Assembly (NCBI RefSeq): GCF_021018805.1
Contig: NC_086259.1
Coordinates: 10,282,501-10,346,500 of the forward strand
Reading direction: 5' to 3'
Source: Prinia subflava
Taxonomy: Eukaryota; Chordata; Aves; Passeriformes; Cisticolidae
Length of the DNA: 64,000 nt
Numbering within the stretch: the stretch's first letter is position 1; every line of letters begins with the position of its first letter. A model generated the notes under the pieces. The model was not told where the DNA came from, made no database searches, and saw only the letters and a list, made by a program, of their open reading frames with translations. The position numbers and the translations under genes were made by a program. Shown here piece by piece: positions 26,556-35,715 of this stretch.

Positions 26556-27805
26556 AAACTTCAGGAGCAGCGGCTCTGATGGACATCAGCCTGCAGAGCG
26601 ACACACGAGTCCACCCACAACATCTACCCAGACGCGATTTCTCTGGGAGAAAGTTTTCTCCAGCTACTGAATCTATTTGAACCCACGTTACTTCTCTCTG
26701 AAAGTGAGCTTTGTATTTCAGCAAAGTTTATCTCTTCATTTGGAAAGGATTTTTGAAAAAAAAAAAAACAGGTTTGAACGTAAGTTCAGGCTTCATGCAG
26801 CACCCTTCGTTTCCCCAGCATCTCATACAGTGCCTCACAAAAGGCCCCAGAGGTTGGACAAACATAGCACCAGGAAAAACACAGTGTGAAAGGGATCTTT
26901 ATGTGCATGTGTGAGAGCCCAGTGCTAATAGCTCAATGTGCTATTGACACATCACAGTGCAAACAGCTAAGTCTTTTTCAAAATAGCATGAGTCACAGTG
27001 TCATTCTCAACTTTGCCTTTCCCAGATTTGGGTAATTTGTGAAACAAATCATCCCCGTATTATTAAAACATATTTCTGTAAATGAAGGTGAGACACTGGG
27101 AAATGACTATTGCTCCTGACTGTAGCGTTTACTCCAAGCACCGCACATGCCGCAGAGATGTGAATAGACAGAAGTGGTACTGCAACTTCTCTGACAGCCC
27201 TCGCCAAAGCGGAGCGTTAGACACCCTCCTGTCCCAGCAGCTGATGCACTTTTAGATAATCCTCCCGTTTGGATAATCCTCTAGTTAGGAGCTGGCCATG
27301 ACAGAGCCGGACTGAGCCGAGAGAACAGAGCGGAGGGAGGCTCCGTCCTCTCCTCTCCTCACGGGGCCGTCCGAGCCCACCGGGCTGTGCCCGGCGCGCC
27401 GGAGCCGCCGCGGCTCCCGCCCGGGGAAAGTTCGGCAAGTCCCGACCCCGCCGCGAACGCTGCGCGCTCGGGACGCGCCTTTGTTCGCCGGCCACGGGGA
27501 GCAGCATCGCCTCCCCGAGCCCTTCCCGGCTGTCTGCCGCTCGCAGCGCTCCGAACCGCGCCAGCACCGGCCCGGGGCAGGTTTCCGGGGCGAGCCCCGC
27601 GGCGGCCGCGGCAGGAGGAGCCGCCCGGCCCCACCGACCACAACTTTCCGGGGCCGGGCATCCCCCGGGCCCGCGGAGAGCGGCGGGCGCACCGCGCCGG
27701 GCTCCGCGCATCCCCCAGCCCCGAGCCTCCCGCCCCGACGGAGCCCGGCTCCGGTCCGCCGGCAACCGGCCCGGGCAGCAGCGCGAGGAATTAACACCCG
27801 CGGGA

Positions 27806-27816
27806 ATAATCACCTT
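27806..27816 (-). other. TOX3: TOX3 exon 1 splice donor
   Basis: On the minus strand the bases read AAG then GTGATT, matching the vertebrate donor consensus at all but one position. Protein similarity to TOX3 stops exactly here: the next codon would be valine, whereas TOX3 continues with phenylalanine-glycine and an asparagine run from exon 2. Confidence 0.88.
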
Positions 27817-27915
27817 GTTGTAGTTGTAGTAACCCAAACACTGGGCAAAGTCCAGGTTGGAGGGGTCTCCGGGGAGCGCGCTGCCCGCCGCAGCCGGGTA
27901 AAATCTTACATCCAT
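27814..27915 (-). CDS. TOX3: TOX3 coding exon 1 (N-terminal 34 residues, partial gene)
   Basis: Seen: an ATG at 27915 opens a frame beginning [11 protein letters not shown], continuing [14 protein letters not shown] and ending NYNK at 27814. The next bases are GTGATT, a good splice donor after a complete AAG codon, so the exon ends in phase 0. The ATG context is strong (A at -3, G at +4). Known: vertebrate TOX3 starts [13 protein letters not shown], has [10 protein letters not shown], and a lysine ends the segment that is swapped between human isoforms. TOX and TOX2 share only the first few residues, so the paralogue call is firm. TOX3 is a nuclear HMG-box protein of roughly 570 residues that regulates calcium- and CREB-linked transcription and is tied to breast-cancer risk in humans. 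The HMG box and glutamine-rich tail lie in later exons outside this window. Oddity: residues 12-16 (SALPG) are extra relative to the remembered human form. Open frame continuing past 27814 is intron read-through. Confidence 0.93.
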
Positions 27916-28190
27916 GCTGGAGATTTGGTCCGCTTGGAGAGACCGCCGGGAGGTTTAATAGATCCACCTTCAAGTGCCTTCCCCGGGCTAGGGGCACGGG
28001 CAAAGCGCCGAGGGAGCGGAGCTGCGGAGCGCCGAGCCTGCCCGAGAGCGGGGACGAGCGAGGGCCAGGGGGTGACGGGGACAGCGGGGGAAGAGGCGGC
28101 GGAAAAGTGCAGGTAAACAAGGAGAAGAAGAGAGGAGGATGAGAGGAGAGGTGGGCAGCGGACCCCAGGTGGGTGCCCGTCCACCTCGGC

Positions 28191-28262
28191 GGGAGGAGGG
28201 GAGGGGAGGGAAGGAGGGAGGGCAAGGGAGAGGGAAGGAGGGAGGGAGGGAAGGAGGGAGGG
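28191..28262. repeat. Polypurine GGGA/GGAA-rich tract
   Basis: Seventy-two bases on the plus strand are almost entirely purine, with one C at 28223, built from GGGA, GGAA and GGAGGG units. The TOX3-sense strand is therefore a pure CT tract, probably in the 5'UTR or just upstream. Such tracts can form triplex or G-quadruplex structures, and the many GGG runs here permit it. Length variation is expected. A less pure purine stretch lies at about 28116-28155. Confidence 0.8.
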
Positions 28263-28354
28263 CTGTTGTTTTTTAAAAGCTCGGTGCCAAGCCACAGGCT
28301 TTGCCTCCGCATTCAGGAGCAGCTGCTGTACACAAAGGAGCCACGCGCCCGGCG

Positions 28355-28390
28355 CGGACGGACTGACGGACGGACGGACGGACGGACGGA
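28355..28390. repeat. (CGGA)n tetranucleotide array
   Basis: Nine consecutive 4-bp units, eight CGGA and one CTGA (28363-28366), lie inside the CpG island about 440 bp upstream of the TOX3 start codon. Each unit carries a CpG. Confidence 0.9.
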
Positions 28391-28599
28391 CCGGCCGCTG
28401 CCGCCCGCCCGACAAAGGCGGGGGGACCGTCACCGCCGGGGGAGCGGGGCACGGCGGGGCCGCGGCCGCCCCGCGCTACCGGGCAGGGGGCGGCTACCGC
28501 GGGCTCGGTGCAACAGGGCTGCGCGGGCCGGGCGCTGCGGGGCCAAGTGCCGAGCGAGCGGCGGCGCTGGCAGCGCTCCGGGCGGAGCGGCCGGGCCCG

Positions 28600-28640
28600 C
28601 GCCCCTCCCCGCCCCGCCCGCCGCCCCCCGCCCGGTGCGC
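28600..28640. promoter_or_regulatory. GC-box cluster (SP/KLF-type sites)
   Basis: Several overlapping CCCGCCC and CCCCGCCC motifs occur together, the classical binding pattern of Sp1/KLF factors. They lie about 700 bp upstream of the TOX3 ATG and about 70 bp upstream of the plus-strand donor at 28711, so they could serve either direction of a bidirectional promoter. Binding is inferred. Confidence 0.5.
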
Positions 28641-28680
28641 GCCCGCCCGGGCCGGAGCGGGGCCGGCTGCGGCCCTGCCC

Positions 28681-28716
28681 ATGGCTGTCCTCGCTCCCGG
28701 AAGGCTCCAGGTGAGT
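28681..28716 (+). other. Candidate divergent first exon end with perfect splice donor
   Basis: On the plus strand an ATG in good context (GCCCATGG) opens ten codons (MAVLAPGRLQ) that run without a stop into CAG followed by GTGAGT, a perfect donor, with the junction at 28710/28711. It faces away from TOX3 at the upstream edge of the CpG island, the usual place for the first exon of a divergent lncRNA. Weaker plus-strand donors occur at 28113 (CAG, GTAAAC) and 28169 (CAG, GTGGGT). No second exon can be identified, so coding capacity is doubtful. A perfect 9-base match can arise by chance in GC-rich DNA. Confidence 0.35.
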
Positions 28717-28760
28717 AACTTTCGCCGCTTCCACCAGTTTTCCGCCCTTTTCTTTCTTTC

Positions 28761-28781
28761 TTTTTTTTTTTTTTTTTTTTT
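28761..28781. repeat. Poly(T) tract at the CpG island edge
   Basis: Twenty-one consecutive T residues follow two TTTC units. They lie 50 bp downstream of the candidate plus-strand donor and mark the abrupt change from island to AT-rich flank. Confidence 0.9.
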
Positions 28782-30278
28782 GGATAATGCACTCTATCGA
28801 TTCACACCGCTGCCTTGCTGCGTCAGGCTGGCAGCAGAAGAAACGAGATTTTTCTAACGCGCTGTCAAGAGCAGGACTCTAAACGGCAGTAACCTGCCTC
28901 ACAGAAACCTGCTCACAGTCTCAAAGTCTCCGGGTGGTGAGTCAAAGCAACCCGCTAATAACCCAAATTTGTTTTGTCAGTCGTAGGCACAGCCCAGCCG
29001 TATCTCCTCCCTTGCACGGAGCTTTGCTGGTCCGAAAATCTGCTCCAGAACTTTTGGAGAAAACACTAAAGCAGCACAAGGCCGTTTAACCTCACGACTT
29101 TAGCCCTGCAGACAAGGTGCAAGGCAGAAGGATGGAAACACGCCCTGGACTCAAGGCTTCCGTGACAGGAGGGAGCCTTTTGGGTCTGGGGCGGATTCCT
29201 GGGCAGTTCTAAGGCAGCGGAAAGTACGCCCCAGGTGGGGTTTACTCTACTCGGGTGCAAAATAGTAATGGTAACATAAGTATCGAGGCTTGATTGTACA
29301 GCAGCAGCAAGACCTTCTCTGAAGGACACACATCCTGGGCCCGTGCTCAGTCGCACTTGTGACTGATGCCTCCCTCAGGAGCTTAGTGCCCCATACTTCA
29401 TCTCCAGGCATGATTCTTCACTGTCTAAAAACATCGGGAGCAAACTGTAAAACAGTAAGAGCTACATCATGTAGAAGGGATCATCTTCCCAACTCCATTC
29501 CTAGAAATCTTATGTTCAATATTTGTGGTGGCACAAGTAGCCCCTGGTTGCATAGGACATGCTGGATTCAGGATTGATTCTGAAGTCACACTTTGACGCA
29601 AACATCTCTAGCATTGTATTTTGCACTAAGAGCAGAATTAAACATAGCACAGATATGTATTTGTATTTCCATAGAGTATTCAGAATTTAACTTTCTAGAA
29701 AACTGTATACGAATGGGTAAATGCCTCGATAGCGAAGATAACAGGCATACGCTGTCAAATACCTAATCCAATTTCATGTTCATTGTGGCAACCGTTTTTA
29801 ACTGAAGGGAAAAGACTGCAAAATGTACTCTTGCTAGAAGAGAAATGGTTAAGGCACATACAGCACAGAGTATTCACACAGGAACACCTCGTATCTGTGG
29901 CAAAAAATTACTGATGCTCCTGAGAGAAACAAATTGTTCAGAAAAGGACAATGAAACTGTTTCAGAATGCAACATCTCATTAGAGCGTTTCTCCAACACA
30001 GTGAGGGAAAAGTGGTAGTGTACACACACAGTAAACACCTTTCAACTGAGACTGAAAGTAAAAGTTGAATTTTACCCAAGTGGAAGTATTAGATTAAGCA
30101 GATTCTCAGGTACAGGAACAGATCGTTGCCCTCAAGTTCTGGACTGCTCTGCTGTGTGAACACAGCTATTTCCCACTGCCTAGAAGACTACATGAGTGAG
30201 GAATGAACAGCAAATGATTCCAGGTCAGGCCGTGGTCTGTTGCCACACTGCAAGAAGGCAGTGCAAGCACACAGAGCT

Positions 30279-30463
30279 GTGTGATCCATGTGCGATCCGT
30301 GTGCGATCCGTGTGCAATCCGTGTGCGATCCATGTGCAATCCGTGTGTGATTCGTGTGCGATCCGTGTGCGATCCGTGTGCGATGCGTGTGCGATCCGTG
30401 TGCGATCCGTGTGTGATCCGTGTGCGATCCATGTGTGATCTGTGCGTGATCCGTGTGCGATCC
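30279..30463. repeat. 11-bp minisatellite, consensus GTGTGCGATCC
   Basis: One 9-bp unit is followed by sixteen 11-bp units in perfect register. Variants are mainly CGATC to TGATC or CAATC, and CCGTG to CCATG at the unit junction. Those are the products expected from deamination of methylated CpG. It lies about 2.4 kb upstream of the TOX3 ATG. Because 33 bp equals 11 codons, all six frames stay largely open; those open frames are artefacts. Confidence 0.95.
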
Positions 30464-33400
30464 GTGGCCCTGGGCAGTGCGTGCCCCCTCTGGCTGGGCA
30501 CAGCTCCTGCCTGGCAGTGCCTCTCCCTGCCCGAGCTGTGCCCGTGCCAGGAGCAGGAGGCTCAGGTGGGAGGCACTGGGTTAGGAGACCTGGGCTCAGG
30601 AGATGAGCAGATAATGGGGATGTCAATAGCCATGATTTTAAGTATTCTGCTGTTTCCAACACAATTTCTTCTGAAAGTAAAAGAACAGGCACAACAGTAA
30701 TACCTCAAAATACTCCTTTCTGACATCACTGGCTCAGAAAGTGAATGTAAAATTGAAACAGACTCAGTCAGCATTAAAAAAAAATTACATTTAAGCTAGG
30801 CAAAATGTTCCTAAAGTAGTATTTGGTGAGAAGTTTTGAAATACTGTCTGTTTATACTACCATGAAACTAAAACAGAACTTCAATATTTTCAACAATGAA
30901 AAAGAATTCCAATTCCTGGCTATAATCTACCCCTACATAGTACCCAAAGTAAGTCTTATGCAAAACTAATATGACTGCAGTGAAAGGAATAAGTGATCTA
31001 AAATGGTCTAAAGAAACAAGAGAAACTGAGATAGATATGCTAATATATTTTTCTTTTTAAATAAAATATTATGGTTTATGTGATACTGTACCAGAGAGAA
31101 TTGTACAAAGTAAAGAATTAGGCAGGTGTGTGTTTTTCTTTCTCAACACCTCTTCAACATAGTTTATTAAATAAGTAAACTTGAGTAATCTCTGCTATAC
31201 TTTCAATCCACACACATGACATCATTATGTGTTTTTTATTACAATGCATTTATCTCACAAGTACCTTAAAAATGGAAAATGAGCCAAAGTATTTATAACC
31301 TTCTGTACATGATGCTTGAAAGGAGTCCAACGAATTCTTCTCTCAAGCCATTCTCTTAAAGGTCTTTCAGTAAAACTATGGCTTTGAAATACCACTTTTA
31401 TTTTTTTTTTCTTTCAAAGTAGATGGAAGTATGAAGTATTTGCAATTTCGAGTAAGTATTCTTTTTTCCCTGCTGGTTTAATAAAAGCAAGTATCTATCT
31501 ACAGTAAGTGGAGTACTCCAATAATTTTCCTGGTCCTGGGTAGCCTCAGTTTCAAAGAAACTTTTCAAAAAGCCTTGTTTCATAAAGGTTTGAATGTATG
31601 CCTACTGCTGCCAACAATTATGATTCAGGAAGCAACACACAAATGGTGACTCTGTTCCATCTTCAGCTATACTTTCTTCTGACTCATCATCACAATTCAA
31701 TTTTAAAAGCCATTAAGAACACTCAAACTGCTTTCCTGATGTAGGAACAGAAATTGTATTGAGTGAATCAGTCATATACAGACTTAAAAGTGTGCCTGCA
31801 CAAATTCTCACTGCTGCCAGAAACCTTTCAACTTGCTTAGGTAAATATGAATGTTCCAAGCCTGGCTGATTCCCACACAAGCCTTGCAACTTTTTTTTCA
31901 CTTTTTGTTGCTGTTGTTGTTGTTTTGTTCCGTACCAGGCCAAACTTTGTATCCTGACAGCCTTTGCAAAGGCTGTGTCAGTTCAGTAAGGTGGAAATAG
32001 TATCTGAGGTGCAGCACAAAGGCACTGGAAGATCTACTCCAGCAAACCACAGGGTCAGGAAGGAACCTCAGAGGTAAGACAAACAGACCAGATCTCTTAA
32101 CACCCAAATTCTCAGGTAGGCAGCCAAATCCTCCACAAGCAGCACACCTCAGCAAACCCCCTGTCCCTGGCCACACCGTTCCCTCCCTCTGGCAGAGACA
32201 GCAAGCATGGGAGGGCAGGGAAATGAGCGAGAAGGGATGGAGGGAGCCAAGGCTGGACTGAAACTCTGCTCCAGTTTTACAAAGCAGAGTCAACATTAAA
32301 AAGACCTGACATTTGCTTCTACAATCCAGGATCCACGTCTATTGCCCCAGCCCTCCCCACAGGCAATGGGAAGGGGTTTACCCTGGGCAGTGTGTGGGAG
32401 ATACAACCAAACTCTCAGGAGGTTCAAAAATAACTCTTACCCACAAACTTTAGAGCACTCAAGTAGAGTGAGGTGCTTGGCAAATTTTAAAACATCCAGA
32501 TGAAGTAAGGCACTTTGCAGTCTTTAACTCAGCAAACTTAAATGGCAGCCAAGTTGAGGTTGTGTCTGTCTTTAGCTGGACACCACAAGTGTTTAATACT
32601 GGAAATTTTTGGTTAAGCTTTAAGAAGAAGTTAGAACAAAGTGAGAGAAGGAAAAAGAAGAGGGAGAGGTAATCTTTCACCATCCTAGGACCCACTATTC
32701 CTCCAGTGTCCTACGCTGTGTCTTTTGGCTTCTGTGAGAGCTGGGAGGAACAAGAGGAAAGGGAGGAATACAACATCTCTGCTGTCTCCTGTTAAGATTG
32801 TCTCGGTCCCTTTCCCCCAGAGCACATGTGGAGGATGGAAGGGCACAAAACAAAAAGTGGAATACAGAAGGAGAAAAGACAGAGCACCAGGCAGCTCTGG
32901 TTTAGAAAAGAGTCTAAAACCTCCTTGAATCAATAGAAAGTCCCTTTAATCGACTGCAATGGGCTTTGAATTAGACCTATATTCTACTTATCAAGTACAG
33001 CTGCTGAGAATCAATAATATTTGGACTTACCCTTCAAAGCAACAACTACACTAATAACTTCTGGCTAAGAAAAAGTACAATTAATAGCATATTAATTCAT
33101 TAGAGTTTATCTCACTGAGGTCCCCTTCTCATCAGGTGGTAGAGTCAGACAGCATTTAGAAGTGATTACACATGAATATCCTGTATAAGTGAGGCCATAA
33201 AGAAAATACTTTTGTTCTTAACATTAAGTCAGATCAAATATTCATTGATATCTACATCTCTTAGCAAGTATCTCAAGCAGAGATCAATAAACACTTATTA
33301 GTCACTGACTACGTTTCCTGCAGTAAAGGAGGGAATTTCAGCCAGCAGATCAGAGAAGCCAACCAGCCAGGGCAGCTGGAGTTTAGTGCTTGCATGCCAG

Positions 33401-34219
33401 ATGATTATTTATCTTCTCATTGTCTCAGTTGCCACAACTAGAGAACTGCAGATCAAAGGATTATTTAAAAACTATAATTATTCCTTTAAAATACAAATCA
33501 TTATTTCAAAATACAAGTATGGATGGTTGCAAGGAAAAAAAATCACAACTGCAAGTTTTTGGTTTGTGAAAGTTTTTCAGGCCCAAGTTAGGAAATGCAT
33601 AACTTTGTGAAATGGGAAATAAAATAAAATTATTAAACTTTTCAAAGATTTACATGTGCTTCTTTGATGTTTCTGTGGATTGTTGAAGTCTCTTACTTTA
33701 CCTGAAGTATTTTACCACCTCAAATCACTTACAATATTTCAAATAATATTGTAGCAGAAAAACAGGTATTTGAATTGTTTAGAGAGCAGAGACAACCATT
33801 AATACTGTTGAATTATGTTTCAGCAAAAAGGTTGCTACTGCTTTAAAGAAAGTATTCCATAACCTTCCAAAACAACCCGTGTGGAATGGACAATATAGGA
33901 TTACTTTTTGGCAGAGGGAATATCCTGTTGCTATTGACTGCACTGTTACAGTATCCTCACATAGTGGTACACAGTTATTGTGAGATAAAGACCACGTTGA
34001 AAAACAAACTGATTGCAGCCCTGAAAACAGTAAAGGAACTGTCCAGTCATATAAAAAATCACTTCTTTAGGAGAACAATGACTGGAACAGTGTCACTTCT
34101 AGATTAGCATTAAAGAATTAAAGTTTTAACTGCAGCTAAGAAATCGATGCAGTGTATTCCTTTCTTCCAGGGATGCCATTTTAAAGCAAGACAGGAAAAC
34201 TTAATTAGAGATGGTGCTG

Positions 34220-34288
34220 TATATGGTTATATATATAAAAATACATATATATATAAAATTACATGTACATATATATAATTTATATAAT
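34220..34288. repeat. AT-rich imperfect (TA)n tract
   Basis: Interrupted TATATA and ACATAT units over about 70 bp. Confidence 0.8.
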
Positions 34289-35634
34289 CTGTTGATATAA
34301 AGCTGTGGTTTATGTTTCTGGTTTTCTCCTCCAGCTTTCTCCACATTCATACATTTGTTGAATTTATACTGCTGAAACTACTATGAGGTGGAAAAAAAGC
34401 TATTGGCATCTACTTTTTACACGGAATTTACAAGGACAATGTCTACAGAAAGAAAAGTATGCTCACCATGAGCAATCCAAATTTTTCTTTAATTTTCTCT
34501 GTTATTCTAGAGGAATGTAATAGGCAGAAGCTTTCATTTTACAGTAGAACCAAATCTAATTACTGAAAGAATTATTTTAATGAAAAGTCTTAGTGAGATA
34601 TAATGAAGAGTTTTTCCAGGTGAGAAAGGTTACATTTAATACTTGTATCTGCAACAAATTCACTCTTGCATGTTTTTCAGTTTTAATTTCATCCATGTTC
34701 TTTAAGGCAATGATTTGAAATATGCACATACAACCTCTGCTATGTTTCAGGTGCACACATTGCAATATAAAGCACCCAGAGGAAGATGTGGAGATGTTTC
34801 TGGAGCAATCAGTGAAATGTCTTTCTGAGATTTTGTGACTTTAATTCAACAACCCCCAATGCAAGAGCACATTGACCCTTGAGAGCTGTGTGGTACCCCG
34901 GGGGAAGGTGAGCAGCAGTGCCCTGGCTGTCCCCAGAGCTGGGGAGGTGGCTCTGGCCACCCCCAGGGACCACAGTGCACATCCTTTGGTGGTGGCTGTG
35001 GAAGGGATGGCTTTGGCTCATCTCTTGGAAGCCAATGAAGAACTTGGTGAGACGCTGCCAAAGCAATGTATAGTGTCACAGTCCTGCCTTAAAAACCAGT
35101 GTAATTATTTAAAAATGCTGCCGTCATCATGTCCCTTTGAAATGTTACAGTGACTTACCACAGTATTAATGTCATGCCATCTACTAGCACAGGTTATAAC
35201 ATAAAATAATTAGTGACCACTGCTAGAGAATGTGAAGATAGATTAAAAAAATTAATAGGGCTGTAGACATACAGCTTTATTTGGATAGATCAGATCCATA
35301 CAATAACTGGGAGTAGTCTTCCAAAGGACCCATTAGTTATCCTTTAGGTCTTCTAATTAATGATGCAGTCTTCTGAGAGCATATTAATAACGCTGATATT
35401 AATAGCAGCATAATTCTAGCTGAGGATTAAAAAAATGAATCACTGTTTTATAAGTACTTGTACAGTAGTTTGGGACTTAGTAATAAACACATAAATTCAT
35501 CAGATTGAAAATGAAGGGACAGATTTCTGAAGGTGTGATTAGGGACCTCAATAACATCTCTAAAATGAACATCTCTAAAAAGAACTGCTATACTTCCATT
35601 CAGGACTTATCCTCAGTTGTATCAATGTATAGAG

Positions 35635-35715
35635 TTGGGAGTGGGGGGTTTGTTTGTTTGGGTTTTTTTGGTAGGGTTTTTTTTGGGTGGGGGTGTTTTG
35701 TTTTTTGTTTTTTGA
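35635..35715. repeat. G/T-only low-complexity tract
   Basis: Apart from single A bases the plus strand is G and T only, with G-runs at about 35643, 35660, 35674, 35685 and 35689 separated by T-runs. It is a possible but long-looped G-quadruplex. Confidence 0.75.

Larger units (their letters stand above)
1..27813 (-). other. TOX3: TOX3 intron 1, 5' portion (open-ended)
   Basis: Because exon 1 reads leftward and ends at 27814, everything down to position 1 is inferred to be intron 1. I looked on the minus strand for the exon 2 signature (FGNNNN followed by YMNMAEANN) and did not see it, so exon 2 probably lies outside the window. Open frames in this stretch are short, begin at arbitrary ATGs and resemble no family I know. 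The interval contains the repeats listed separately; the rest is AT-rich, apparently unique DNA. Stretches such as 5780-6030 and 6300-7700 show nothing beyond AT richness and runs like TTAATTAATCATT. Confidence 0.75.
27300..28720 (-). promoter_or_regulatory. TOX3: CpG island covering TOX3 promoter, 5'UTR and exon 1
   Basis: About 1.4 kb is extremely GC- and CpG-rich, while both flanks are AT-rich. It surrounds the TOX3 start codon, as expected for a CpG-island promoter of a developmental regulator. No convincing TATA box or CCAAT box was seen for the minus strand; the closest is a TTTTAAAA stretch near 28270-28279, which is weak. The start site cannot be placed by eye. Upstream of the ATG, roughly 27916 to 28300 is the likely 5'UTR, and the GC boxes near 28600 probably belong to the core promoter. 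Long open frames on both strands here are a by-product of GC richness. Confidence 0.85.

Noticed and set aside
25677..26724. Long overlapping open frames (up to 299 residues) on both strands, rich in CPAVSGP or GHGPDTATDRT
   Set aside because: They are translations of the 17/10-bp minisatellite, open in several frames at once with no domain; not coding.
27240..27300. Minus-strand stretch reading SKREDYLK near 27260, considered as the alternative TOX3 first exon
   Set aside because: The following GT context (AAA then GTGCAT) is a weak donor and the residues do not match the remembered alternative human N-terminus beyond YLK.
27217..27813. Continuation of the TOX3 frame for nearly 200 more residues
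   Set aside because: Similarity to TOX3 ends exactly at the splice donor; the rest is GC-rich intron read-through.
27285..28792. Many proline/arginine/glycine-rich open frames on both strands
   Set aside because: Expected in a CpG island where stop codons are rare; none resembles a protein family.
30166..30700. Open frames with repeated RTRITHGSHTD or CDPCAIRVRS
   Set aside because: An 11-bp repeat gives an 11-residue period in every frame; simple-repeat artefact.
35635..35715. Possible interstitial telomere repeat because of GGGTTT words
   Set aside because: There is no TTAGGG periodicity; it is an irregular G/T tract.
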